A stretch of DNA of 64,000 nt from Bemisia tabaci (lineage: Eukaryota; Arthropoda; Insecta; Hemiptera; Aleyrodidae), in contig NC_092794.1 in the NCBI RefSeq assembly GCF_918797505.1, positions 34,524,122 to 34,588,121 of the forward strand. Direction: 5' to 3'. Numbering within the stretch: the stretch's first letter is position 1; every line of letters begins with the position of its first letter. Made by a program: the position numbers and the translations under genes. The notes beneath the pieces were generated by a model. That model ran no database searches and had not been told where the DNA came from. It saw nothing but the letters and a program-made list of their open reading frames with translations. This document shows, in pieces, positions 34,043 to 44,535 of the stretch.

Positions 34043-34050
34043 CTTTGATC

Positions 34051-34155
34051 GGAATTGGTTCGGAATTTGATCGTCTATCGAGGCCTTTTGAGGGTAACCG
34101 ACGTGTTCGGGATACATCACAGATCAGATCTTGAAATTTTCAAGGCATTCCGTGC
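34051..34155. repeat. Left piece of the CGTCCAGCCCAC-family host element
   Basis: GTAACCGACGTGTTCGGGAT through AAGGCATTCCGTGC matches 38265-38330 and, inverted, 30990-31040. It resumes after each insertion at 34602-34627, 35064-35074 and 37965 onward. Confidence 0.75.
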
Positions 34156-34601
34156 TAGAGTCCCTTTATACCCAGAGTTACGACAACTCGATTATCAGCT
34201 GACTGACAGCCGGCCTTGGCTGGCCATGGAGGCCGAAACGAGTGCACCCAAACGAACGATATTGAGGGATAAGGATCAGGAATCCTGCGATGTCTGTCAC
34301 ACAAAAACAACAACATCAACAAACTGATCAATTAAAAATAAAATGAGATTGGTTTGTGAATAATTTCATAATCTATTTTAATTTTGGACCGATGGAAATA
34401 ACAATTTACTCTTGATAAACCACAATTAGGTAATATTTTCATTATTCTTGTTCACATACGAGGTACCGCCATCTTGGTGCACTCGTTTCGGCCTCCATGA
34501 GCGAGAACCAATCAGAATTGGATTTTTTTTAGGCCACTTTCAGCCCAACCCTGGCCCAACCAAAAGTGAGTTGTCGTAACTCTGGGTATAAAGGGACTCT
34601 A
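34156..34601 (+). mobile_element. hAT-type MITE, TAGAGTCCC family
   Basis: 446 bp, same family and orientation as 30307-30753. The duplication is TTCCGTGC / TTCCTTGC with one mismatch (34148-34155, 34602-34609). Confidence 0.88.
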
Positions 34602-34627
34602 TTCCTTGCAGAAATGGTGGCTGAGAA

Positions 34628-35063
34628 TAGAGTCCCTTTATACCCAGAGTTAAGACAACTCACTTTTGGTTGGGCTGAAAGTGGCCTAAAAAAAAATCCA
34701 ATTCTGATTGGTTCTCGCTCATGGAGGCCGAAACGAGTGCACCAAGATGGCGGTACCTCGAATGTGAACAAGAATAATGAAAATATCACCTAATTGTGGT
34801 TTATCAAGAGTAAATTGTTATTTCCATCGGTCCAAAATGAAAATAGATTCAGAAATTATTCACAAACCAATCTCATTTTCTTTTTAATTGATCAATTTGT
34901 TGATGTTGTTGTTTTTGTGTGACAGACATCGCAGGATTCCTGATCCTTATCCCTCAATATCGTTCGTTTGGGTGCACTCGTTTCGGCCTCCATGGCCAGC
35001 CAAGGCCGGCTGCCAGTCAGCTGATAATCGAGTTGTCTTAACTCTGGGTATAAAGGGACTCTA
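34628..35063 (-). mobile_element. hAT-type MITE, TAGAGTCCC family, inverted, TSD GCTGAGAA
   Basis: 436 bp, opposite orientation to its neighbour 34156-34601, only 26 bp away, so the two form a long imperfect hairpin. The exact duplication GCTGAGAA lies at 34620-34627 and 35064-35071. Confidence 0.92.
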
Positions 35064-35303
35064 GCTGAGAAATAAGGTGCGTTGTTAAATTACTTACTTT
35101 TACTGCCCAACAAAAATGGCCGAATCTCAGCAGGATTGTCGTCATCTCAACGACGACGTCAGCTCAACAGACGGGAGAAAATCGAGGTGTCGTTGTTAAA
35201 CATAGAGTACAATAGAGTCGCAAAGTACTGGAGCGCCGATGAAGCCAATCCATGAACAGGCGTTTCCGAGCCGCGTGTGCTCCGAAAATTGTGAACCATT
35301 TGT

Positions 35304-37390
35304 GAACCCAACGGCATTTTGTAACACGGCGGCTTATGGAGAAATCAAGAACTGCTTGTGTTTTTTAGGTATTTTATAATTCAATCAGCATTAATTTTTG
35401 CAAATTTTTCTATTTAAAGGTAGTCAAAGCCATAATGAATCCATTGATGTATAATACTCCTGGATAATATTCATATTGGGATTTAATTTCTGACTTATAC
35501 CAAGTGTGAACCAACCGGCATTTCTTATCACGGCGGCTAACGGGAAAAGCAACGACTGCTTGTGTTTTTTCGACATTTTTTAATTCAATCGATATTAATT
35601 TGTGCAAATTTTGCCATAATTAGATAGTCAAAGCCATAATGAATCCATTGATGTATGTTACTCCGGGATAATATTCATAAAGGAATTTAATTTCTGACTT
35701 ATACAAAGTGTGAACCAACCGCAGTGGCGTGCGGTGGGTTCAGTGACAGGGCAAGCTGTAGCGTTCGCCATCGGGGGGGGGGGGGGGGGGGTTAACGTGG
35801 TCTCTTTCCCTTCCTCCTCCCTTTAGCCTCCCTAGAAAATTCTTAAAATTTTACTCTATATGCTCTGTTTTTCGGATGAAATCTGATGGAACATCTTGAA
35901 AAACTGTGGCTTTATTTCTTTCTCTCTTACTTATGATTCCGTTTACTCAACTTGTTTCGAATGTTATTGATCATTGGAGGACGGCTCCATGCTCTTAACT
36001 CCTAATTTTGCTTTAAGAATTTTTTGAGTTACTTAAATTTCCCCAAAAATTAGCTTTCTGCATTTAAAACATGATTCAGAATTGTCTAATTCATCAGCAA
36101 TTAGATCCAAGTGAGCGAAATTTTATAGAATTTAAGGGCATTTGCTCCGGAGGAGCAATTACAACCGCGACGGAAAGAGGGAACAAGATAGCGCATCGGA
36201 GGCAGAGGCAGCGCGCTGCGGTGACGGGCCATGAGATGGCCAAGAGAAGCGAGCTGCGATCGCGCAGCGAAGGGCTCGGACTCGGAACGTACCGCTCTAC
36301 CCGCCCGCCTTGATTCCGCCGCCGAGCAGTGGCTCTCCGCTCAGCTGATCGCAAGCGATTCTCCAGCGCATGGGTTGGCCCGTGTTCGGGCCGCGCAGCG
36401 CGCTGCGCCACCTCCATCCGCCCTGCCGCTTTCCCACTGCTGTGGCTCCACACGTATCTCTGTCTCTTTCTTTTTCTGTTTTTAATGCAATTTACTTACT
36501 GAACACCTTTTATAAATTATATTTGCTAAAATGTTCAACATGAGATAGGTGTAATTTTCTTCTTTCGTTTGAAATCTTTGGGCAAGCAGTGCTTGCCTTG
36601 CTTATCCGGACCGCACGCCACTGACCAACCGGCGTTTTTTAACACGGTGGCTTATGGAGAAATCAACGACTGCTTGTGTTTTTTCGACTTTTTTTAATTC
36701 CATCGATATTAATTTGTGCAAATTTTGCTTGAAGTAGATATTCTAAGCCATAATGAATCCATTAATGTATGTTACTCCTAGAGAATATTCATATATGGGC
36801 TCAATTTCAGACTTATTACGGGCCTACTTAGCTGATTCAATGTGTGTGGATCTCATAGAGTACAATAGAGTCGCAAAGTACTGGAGCGCCGATGAAGCCA
36901 ATCCATTAACAGGCGTTTCCGAGCCACGTGTGCTCCGAAAATAGTGAACCATTTGCGAACCCAACGGCATTTTGTAACACGGCGGCTTATGGAGAAATCA
37001 AGAATTGCTTGTGTTTTTTAGGTATTTTATAATTCAATCAGCATTAATTTTTGCAAATTTTGCTATTTAAAGGTAGTCAAAGCCATAATGAATCCATTGA
37101 TGTATATTACTCCTGGATAATATTCATATAGGGATTTAATTTCTGACTTAACTACCAAGTTGTGAACCAACCGGCATTTTTTAACACGGTGGCTTATGGA
37201 GAAATCAACGACTGCTTGTGTTTTTTCGACTTTTTTAAATTCCATCTATATTAATTTATGCAAATTTTGCTATAAATAGATATTCAAAGCCATAACGAAT
37301 CCATTAATGTATGTTACTCCTGGGTAATATTCATATATGGACTCAATTTCAGACTTATTACCGGCCTACTTAGCTGATTCAATGTGTGTG
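35304..37390. repeat. ~204-bp tandem units (five) within the 35201-37569 element
   Basis: Units begin at GAACC(A/C)AC near 35304, 35508, 35712 (continuing after the hAT insertion at 36624), 36957 and 37164. Spacing is 204, 204 and 207 bp within each half. Shared words are CACGG(C/T)GGCTTATGGAGAAAT and GCCATAATGAATCCATT. Confidence 0.85.
35722..36623. mobile_element. hAT-type element, CAGTGGCGTGCGGT ends, second copy, TSD ACCAACCG
   Basis: 902 bp, same orientation and about 97% similar to 32829-33717. The exact duplication ACCAACCG lies at 35714-35721 and 36624-36631, interrupting the third 204-bp unit. It contains a run of about 18 G near 35775-35792. The GC-rich core (36160-36440) is conserved including its open frames. 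Confidence 0.93.
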
Positions 37391-37967
37391 GACCTAGCCG
37401 ACGAACGGAGCCGAGTCGGGAGTGGGGAGGTGGGGAGCGCTGAGCGCGAGTCTCTGCGTATGCGTCGTCGCTAGTCGCCGCACACTAGTCTCCGGAGAAC
37501 TGGACAAAACAGCCTCGAAAAGTGACTTCAACGGCGATCCAGTACTTTGCGACTCTATTGTACTCTATGTTGTTAAATTCCCGTCGGATTCTGCGGATTT
37601 GGAGGTTAAGTTTTATTGAAATTTAATATTTTTAACATTTAAAAATCTCATTAACACCCACATTATTACGAAATTGACGCAATAAACGATTACAAGCAAT
37701 TGCAAGTCAGTCTGGTGACGGACATGTGGCGAAGAAGTGCGAAAAAATGGCGGTTATGGATGTAAACAATAACATTACAACAATCCAGCAAACTCGGCAG
37801 CTGTCCACAGCAGCCGAAAACCTCGCTGATGAGCTGTTAGGCAGTTTGCTGAGCAGCCATCTTGGAAAACGGGTAAATCCACCAGAATTTACCAACGCTT
37901 TCGTTGAGCTCAACGCTCAGCGGGTAATTTTCGTTGGGCAGTTGTGGACTTTAACAACGCACCTATA

Positions 37968-38467
37968 GAAGAATTAGTGCCAGTTTGAGAGCCCCAGTCT
38001 GTACAGCGTCCAACCCACGTACAAACTGGGGCTCTCAAACTGGCACTAATTCTTCTATTTCTCAGCCATTTCTGCACGGATGCCTTGAACATTTCAAGAT
38101 CTGATCTGTGATGTATCCCGAACACATCGGTTACCCTCAAAGATCATCGGCCCGACGATCTTTGAAGCGTCCAGCCCACCTACAAACTAGGGGCCTCAAA
38201 GAGGCTCATCGATGGAACTGTTGACTGTTCCCTTTCAAAGATCGTCGGGCCGACGATCTTTGGGGGTAACCGATGTGCTCGGGATACATCACAGATCAGA
38301 TCTTGAAATTTTCAAGGCATTCCGTGCAGAAATGGCTGAGAAATAGAAGAATTAGTGCCAGTTTGAGAGCCCCAGTTTGTACGTGGGTTGGACGCTTGAT
38401 AGGCAATAGTCAACAGTTCCATCGATGAGCCTCTTTGAGGCTCCTAGTTTGTAGGTGGGCTGGACGC
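37968..38467. mobile_element. Compound CGTCCAGCCCAC-family palindromes
   Basis: Two related inverted pairs overlap. One is GCGTCCAACCCACGTACAAA with GCCAGTTTGAGAGCCCCAGT at 37975-38060, repeated inverted at 38355-38395. The other is GCGTCCAGCCCACCTACAAA at 38166, repeated inverted to 38469. AAGATC(A/G)TCGGCCCGACGAT palindromes occur at 38140 and 38235. Confidence 0.72.
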
Positions 38468-38470
38468 TTA

Positions 38471-40016
38471 AGGCCTAGATACACACGACGATTAATCGCC
38501 GCGATTGGGTTGGTTCGGGTCGCATCGCTCAACGCAATATAATCAACAGAGACCATCAGTGCGATTACGTATACACCTAGCGATTAATCGCCGCGATCAG
38601 CGCTGATTGTTTAGGTTATTACAACCTTTCCTGACTTCCCTTACTTCTGCAGCATATGGTATCTCCAAAGACATAAAGACGGAGCACTAAAAGCAAAAAA
38701 TGAAGCTTCTAGAGCTTCTTTTCAATCACCTCTACTATTGGCTAGAGGATTGGCGGCGAAATCGGGACAAGTTTGAATTCAAATGTAGGGCGGGAACTAA
38801 TAAATAAAATTGCGAAAACAAAGTATTTTAGGTTGATTTTTGCCCAAATTCAGGTACACACTCATATTTTATTAACTTTAGGTTAGTTTCGGTCCGTCGT
38901 CGACCGACTGATTTCATTTGGGAGTAACGTAGATCTAGAACTGTAACGGCCTGTTTGAACCTGCAGAACCACCATAAGCAGAAGAAAAACTAACTTTATC
39001 TGAGATTACTGCCTGTTACCGAGCAAAAGTAGGTGTAATATATTAGGACGCAGACCGAACTTTCTTAATATAATCGTTTTAAGCATTTAAAACACGTTTA
39101 GAAGAAGAAATAAGGAAAAATCAAGAGGACAAGTTCAAATCAAATTTCCGTTTGCCGCCATGGATTCCCGCGCTCATTTACACACTCACACAAACGCGCA
39201 GCGCCGAACCTAGCTTCACTTTTTCCCCGTGCTTTTAGATACGAGCACTCCGTCTTTATGTCTTTGGGTATCTCTGATATTCTTAATTTTCTTCCTGAGA
39301 GCAATAGAAATTGCTACATCTTTACAAAAATGAAAAATTATGAAAAGAAATTTCATGAGGAAATTTCATATAACACTCAGAATGCAGGATTAAACCCTAG
39401 AAACTTATGAATCTCCTTAATTCCCTTTATACACACGTGGTAAACTGTGAAAGGGGACTTTAGAAATGCCCAGAAAGTTGAGTAAAACAGCAAAAACATA
39501 ATTTTGAATTTTTTTCTCAAATCTTGGTTAAACACACAGCCGTACCGGTTGAACACCAAAATAAATTTTACGGATAAAGTAAGACGTTAGCTTTCATATT
39601 TGGAACATAACAAAGTTCTCAACTATAAAGAATCCTAGTTCCCCCTAATAGTCTATCCTTTTTTGGTACAAAAGCGAGGGAGGGATCTGAAACTATCCTT
39701 GAAACAATTTAAATGATTTTTCAGAAACTAACAGTTTCCTTCGAATGACGAGCACCTCGAAGACAGAAGAACGTAAACAAAAACACATGTAGACCACATG
39801 TACTGGTGGATTTCGCATCCATCAAGAATAAACAGGACTCAACAAATGCATCTACTCGCCCAAAAAGTAGGATTGAATCCTACTTTGGATTCAATCGCGG
39901 CGATTGGAGAAATTCCGAGAATTTCACTCGCCCGTCGCGGCGATTGACCGAATACACCTGCGTTTAAACGCCGCGATTGCAATCGCGGCGATTAATCGCC
40001 GTGTGTATCTAGGCCT
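38471..40016. mobile_element. PIF/Harbinger-type element, AGGCCTAGATAC ends, TTA duplication
   Basis: The ends AGGCCTAGATACACACGACG and inverse are flanked by TTA (38468-38470, 40017-40019). The subterminal word CGATTAATCGCCGCGATT recurs several times in both orientations. It contains the CAAAGACAT element at 38666-39266. No transposase was recognised. Confidence 0.82.
38666..39266. mobile_element. hAT-type MITE, CAAAGACATAAAGACGG ends, TSD GGTATCTC
   Basis: 601 bp with an exact duplication GGTATCTC at 38658-38665 and 39267-39274. A sibling lies at 41248-41835. The interior is non-coding and includes CCGCCATGGATTCCCGCGC. Confidence 0.93.
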
Positions 40017-40019
40017 TTA
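39267..40019. other. Right part of the AGGCCTAGATAC element
   Basis: AT-rich and non-coding apart from the subterminal repeats after 39890. No coding signal was recognised. Confidence 0.5.
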
Positions 40020-40400
40020 GTGTCAAAACCCTTTTCTTGCGCGCGCGGAATTTTTTCTGGTGCGCGGAAAGAAAAAACTCGTTTTCGATGAAAATCTCTG
40101 AATTTCCGGATTCCGCGCCGGTTTTCGATATATTTGCGCCGTTTGTGTCAAAACTACTTGTGTCGGCGCGCCGCTTCAAATCTGTTCCGCGCGCGGAATT
40201 TTCGATATATCGATTCCTGCTCGCCGTTTGTGTCAAAACTATTTTTTCCGGCGCGGCGCTCCAAATCTGTTCCGCGCGCAGAATTTTCGATATATCGATT
40301 CCTACTCGCCGATCGTGTCAAAACTGTTTTTTCCGGCGCTGCACCTGAAAATAATTCCGCGCGCCACTTTATCGATATATCGATTTTTCTGCGCGCGGAG
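40020..40400. repeat. 85-bp tandem repeat, about four units
   Basis: GTGTCAAAAC starts units at 40145, 40230 and 40315 (exact 85-bp steps), with a more diverged first unit at 40020. Each has TTCCGCGCGC and CGATATATCGAT. It abuts the TTA of the preceding element. Confidence 0.85.
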
Positions 40401-40427
40401 AATATGTAGGCAATACTGCATTAACTC

Positions 40428-40790
40428 TAGAGTACCTGTATACGGAGAGTAGCGACAGATCTGAAACTCCGAAAGTCCATCAGGCCTTCACCGATGCCTC
40501 CGCGAATAAAGTTAGGGCCCAGGAGAGCAGCCAACCTATGAATTTCGAATATCCAGAGCGATTTACAAATACAATTGTTACGAACCGTCGTTTAGAAAGC
40601 ATGTATTTGGTTTACTTTTTGCATAAATTTATTCATTTTTGCGAAAGAACGCTCATTTATGTACATTCTTAGCCATCTTGGTTAGAATTGAAATCTGTAG
40701 GCTGGCAGTGAAATTTTGTGTGTTAGAAGTTGCTCAGAAGGGTGGCTGCACTTTTGGGCCCTAAGCCCTCCATGAAGTGCGTCGCTTCGT
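40428..40790. mobile_element. TAGAGTACC-family element, right end truncated, inverted core
   Basis: It begins TAGAGTACCTGTATACGGAG and contains the core of 31956-32318 in reverse orientation, ending near CTCCATGAAGTGCGTCGC. The right terminal repeat is incomplete. More diverged than the other copies. Confidence 0.75.
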
Positions 40791-41247
40791 TGACCTTAGT
40801 TTGATTTTCTGTAGTCATAAAATGTTGATTAGAGTTGCAAGAATTATCTGAAAAAGCAGTAATAAGCCTGGATTCCATCTGACACTAAACACCTTCACTA
40901 GAAAATAACGTCCTACGTTTAGCTAAATAAGGATAAATAAGCCACATATAACTGAAGGAATCACGTAAAAGTGCTTAAGCAACAATTAAAGTAAAATTAT
41001 GATTGTAAAAAATGTTAAATAATGGCAAAATTAAAGCTAAATCGTGGGATAAGCACCAGTTGTTTACGAACGTTATGATAATAAATCCGCCATATTGCCG
41101 ACCGCGCACCTGAAAATCGCATTTGAAGTCAAATTTCAACTAATTTCAACCTCCGGTTCGTTTATGCGGAGTGCGATAACCTAGTCTTTAGTGTAAAATA
41201 AGGTTTCAAACACAAATTTCGGAAACCTACATTTCGTTAGTTCCGTA
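40791..41247. other. Stretch without recognised genes
   Basis: AT-rich. 41146-41247 shares words (GTTTATGCGG, TTTCAAAC) with 41850-42100 across the nested MITE, so both belong to one older repeat. Confidence 0.4.
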
Positions 41248-41835
41248 CAAAGACATAAAGACGGAGGGCTAAAAGCAAAAAATGAAGCTTCTTTTCAACC
41301 ACCTCTACGATTGGCTAGAGGATTGGCGGCGAAATCGGGACAAGTTTGAAATTCAAATGTAGGGCGGGAACTAAATAAAATTGCGGAAACAAAGTATTTT
41401 AGGTTGATTTTTGCCCAAATTCAGGTACAAACTCATAATTTTTTAACTCTAGGTTAGTTTCCGTCCGTCGTCGACCGATTAATTTCATTTGGGAGTAACG
41501 TTGATCTAGAACTGTAACGGCCTGTTTGAACCTGCAGAACCACCATGAGCAGAAGAAAAACTAACTTTATCTGAGATTACTGCCTGTTACCGAGCAAAAG
41601 TAGGTGTATTATGTTAGGACGCAGACCGAACTTTCTTAGTATATTCGTTTTAGGAATTTAAAATACGTTTCGAAGAAGAAATGTGCAAAAATCAAGAGGA
41701 CAAGTTCAAATCAAATTTCCGTTTGCCGCCATGGATTCCCGCGCTCATTTACACACTCACACAAGCGCGCAGCGCCGAACCTAGCTTCACTTTTTCCCCG
41801 TGCTTTTAGATACGTGCGCCGTCTTTATGTCTTTG
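41248..41835. mobile_element. hAT-type MITE, CAAAGACATAAAGACGG ends, second copy, TSD GTTCCGTA
   Basis: 588 bp, about 95% similar to 38666-39266 in the same orientation. The exact duplication GTTCCGTA lies at 41240-41247 and 41836-41843. Confidence 0.93.
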
Positions 41836-42583
41836 GTTCCGTATCGTTTATGCCGTGATTTGAACCTTGGTTTCAAACTCAGGTTTCGATTGAAGTTAGG
41901 TTAAGAGGCTAGCATAAACATAAGCTACGTTTATGCGAGGCTCGAAACCGAGGTTTCACGAAACCCGAGTTTGAAATGCAAGCTTTCGCCGTCGGGTTTA
42001 TGCGGGCGCTGTAACCCGACTTTCGCGGGAAATCAAACTTTCCGATTCTGGCGCTGTTTATGCGCATATTTTCGATTGAACTTGAATTTCATGCGTTGGC
42101 GGCATTTTCACAAGCTACTCTTCATTTTTTCATTATGAATTGATTCAATAAAATTATTATTACTCTTTTATCCCGTGTACCTATGTTCCACAATTTTTCC
42201 GCAGTATATAAGCGGAGGCTTCATCTTCACTAAAAAAGCCTTTACTGACTTTCTGAGCAACAGTTGGAAAAATGACAGTGGATTTTTAATCATTTTACGT
42301 TCATATTTAAAAATTGAATGAATACCTAAGTAATCTCAACAACTCTTTAAATCATGCTCGAGCTTATATTCTGAGTTCAGAAAAGTTGCCATCATAAATA
42401 ATTTTAGTGATGTTAAAAATAATTGTGGCAGGCGCAGAAATTCATCATGTTGCTTATTGAGCTTCTAATGATCTTACAATAGGTAGATGTAGGCATTGAA
42501 AGTGTAGGAGTACTGTGAGAGTGGCCCAGGGACCTGGCACCCAAGTTGAGGGCGCTGACAAAACCTATACGTCACGGGACTGG
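41836..42583. other. Older repeat with GTTTATGCG words, then non-coding DNA
   Basis: 41850-42100 carries repeated TTTATGCG and GAAACC(C/G)(A/T)GTTT words, typical of a decayed subterminal repeat. 42100-42583 is AT-rich and featureless. Confidence 0.4.
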
Positions 42584-42591
42584 GCAGCGGT

Positions 42592-43779
42592 CAGAGATGG
42601 AAAGTGAAATTTCACAAGGCCCGAATAAATTTCAAAAAAATTGAAATTTGTTGATTTTTCAAAGAAATATTGTTACTAAGCCTCGGAAACGGTTCAGATG
42701 ATCCTCCTGCTGATGCAGCAGAATATGGCCCACTAATGAGATGCTACACCCAAAGGAGGGGGCACAAGGGGGGTTTTAGAGAAAGTTGTAGTGTTTCTGA
42801 GTTACTATGAAACGACTGAAAGGCAGTAGGTAAATGTAGTCGCATATTGCTGCTACTTTTAAGAAGGTTCCTGAAACAATACCTTTATAAATCAAAATCA
42901 CCTTGGGTATTTATGATTTAATTTTAATGAAGCTTTGAATTTTGCGACTTTGCTCGAAAAGGTAAGAAGACAAAACTGAAAATCCTGTAGATTTTCTTGA
43001 GAACTTTCATTTTTTTCTAGAAGATGCTCAAAAAACGAAAAGAGTAAAAAGTGCAATATTAATTAGTGTTTACCAAGCATCCAAGGGTGCAGTCGCGTAG
43101 TATCCAAGAGGATAGAGAATCCATAACAACCCAAAAAAAAATGTTTTTACAAATAAAATTAAAGTTACTTACGTTTGGAATTACTTGATAAAATTCAAGA
43201 TGATTGAAAACAATCCATTTTTGAAACTGAGATTTCCGACTCTAAAATATATATGTTGGCAGTTTGGCACTGCTGAGAATAATCTTTATAGTATAATTGT
43301 TAAATATGTAGGACATTAAGTTGGTTCAGAAATATACCACTAAAAGTGCCGTTTTTTAGCATTACAATTTTTAGCATCAATTTCTCCAACGTTTCTCAAA
43401 TAAAAGTCCCCCCCCCCCCCTCATAAAAAAACTAGTATTTTCATGCCGATGCGTGGAGGAAATTGTTCTTGTGGTGGAGCGGAGGCACTCAAGTGTCAAT
43501 GATGCATTACTTACGAAAATTAAGGACCCATGACTTACATAAGTGACATCTGACATGACACCGAAATCTTCGTGATAAAAAACTGAGCTGCTGGAAGAGT
43601 GGGTGGTGAGGTTAGGTTAGGTCAGGGGGGGCTGAAAAATCTCAATATCGAGAATCACCGTTTCTAGGCGTTTCTTGGCCTCTTGAATGTATCCTCAAAA
43701 GTTTCAATAAATTTCATGAAATTTCGTGAAATTTCGTGAAATTTCACTCGAATAAATTTCATGAAATTTTCCATCTCTG
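42592..43779. mobile_element. hAT-type element, CAGAGATGGAAA ends, TSD GCAGCGGT
   Basis: 1188 bp. The ends CAGAGATGGAAAGTGAAATT and inverse (AATTTTCCATCTCTG) have an exact duplication GCAGCGGT at 42584-42591 and 43780-43787. Subterminal GAAATTTC palindromes recur near both ends. A C12 run lies at about 43409-43420. No transposase frame was recognised, so it is probably an internal-deletion derivative. Confidence 0.92.
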
Positions 43780-44102
43780 GCAGCGGTGAAGCACCCCCAG
43801 CGAGAGGGCAGAGGGGTAGCATCCCTTTTGCGCATGCGCAGGGCGAGGCTTGACCGGTTCCGAGTCAAGTGGAGGGGGTAGCCAGAGCCGGAGACCTAGG
43901 GAGCTCCGCGGAGCTGGGCCCTGGGATTATTCTTGGAGAGACTGGCGATCGAGCGGCACTTGTGCGCTCCTCATCCCATCAACCCAGAGTCAAAACCTGT
44001 ACGAATTGTGTGCCTTTTGTAGCGGTCAGTAATAGACATCATATCTCATCAACCATTTTGGTTCTTCTTTGGTCTTCGATTCTTCCCGTCTATCCCGTTT
44101 GT

Positions 44103-44257
44103 GTCTGCACTGCCGTTGCGACGAGTGTCAGCTCTGCACTTGCGACGCCCTGCGTCTGCATTGCTCTAGCGACGCCATTGTCTGCACAGCAGTCGCGACG
44201 CGTGTCTGCACTTGCTCCTGCGACGCCTTGCGTCTGCACTAGCACTTGCGACGCTCT
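44103..44257. repeat. ~26-bp degenerate minisatellite, six units
   Basis: Each unit is close to GTCTGCACTNGCNCTTGCGACGCC; spacing varies 24-28 bp. The surrounding 43800-44300 is GC-rich with no recognised gene. Confidence 0.7.
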
Positions 44258-44535
44258 ACCCCCCCTGAGCTACGCCATCTCACAGTGCTAATCTACTAAA
44301 CACTGCACCTTTACTCCATGGTGTCGTAAAGATTGTACCTATGTCTGCCATTATTGTAGTGAAACAAATAACTAATCGGGAATACTTATGGGAATTGCTC
44401 CTTCAAAATATGATCAAAATAAGCGGATATTGATAGGTCAACAATGTACCTATCGCTGAAGCAGAAGCGTCTAAATCCTCTTGAGGCAACGGACGGTGAC
44501 AATCTCAACAAACTGATGACGCTTCACAAATTTTA

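Larger units (their letters stand above)
35201..37569. mobile_element. hAT-type element CATAGAGTACAATAG, TSD TTGTTAAA, internally duplicated
   Basis: The ends CATAGAGTACAATAGAGTCG and inverse have an exact duplication TTGTTAAA at 35193-35200 and 37570-37577. The left end recurs internally at 36856, so the element is a partial dimer. The interior is made of about 204-bp tandem units. A GC-rich block at 37395-37540 precedes the right end. It contains the CAGTGGCG element 35722-36623. Confidence 0.88.
35075..37964. mobile_element. Outer inverted-repeat element AGGTGCGTTG, ATA duplication
   Basis: The ends AGGTGCGTTGTTAAA and inverse TTTAACAACGCACCT are flanked by ATA (35072-35074, 37965-37967). 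The uninterrupted sibling sequence near 38340 reads GAGAAATAGAAG, confirming the empty site. TGCCCAAC(A/G)AAAAT is also shared by the two ends. The original element held about 520 bp; the rest is the nested insertion at 35201-37569. Confidence 0.78.

Noticed and set aside
43869..44291. 140-residue ORF over the 26-bp minisatellite
   Set aside because: Repeats and GC-rich sequence keep the frame open; no domain was recognised.
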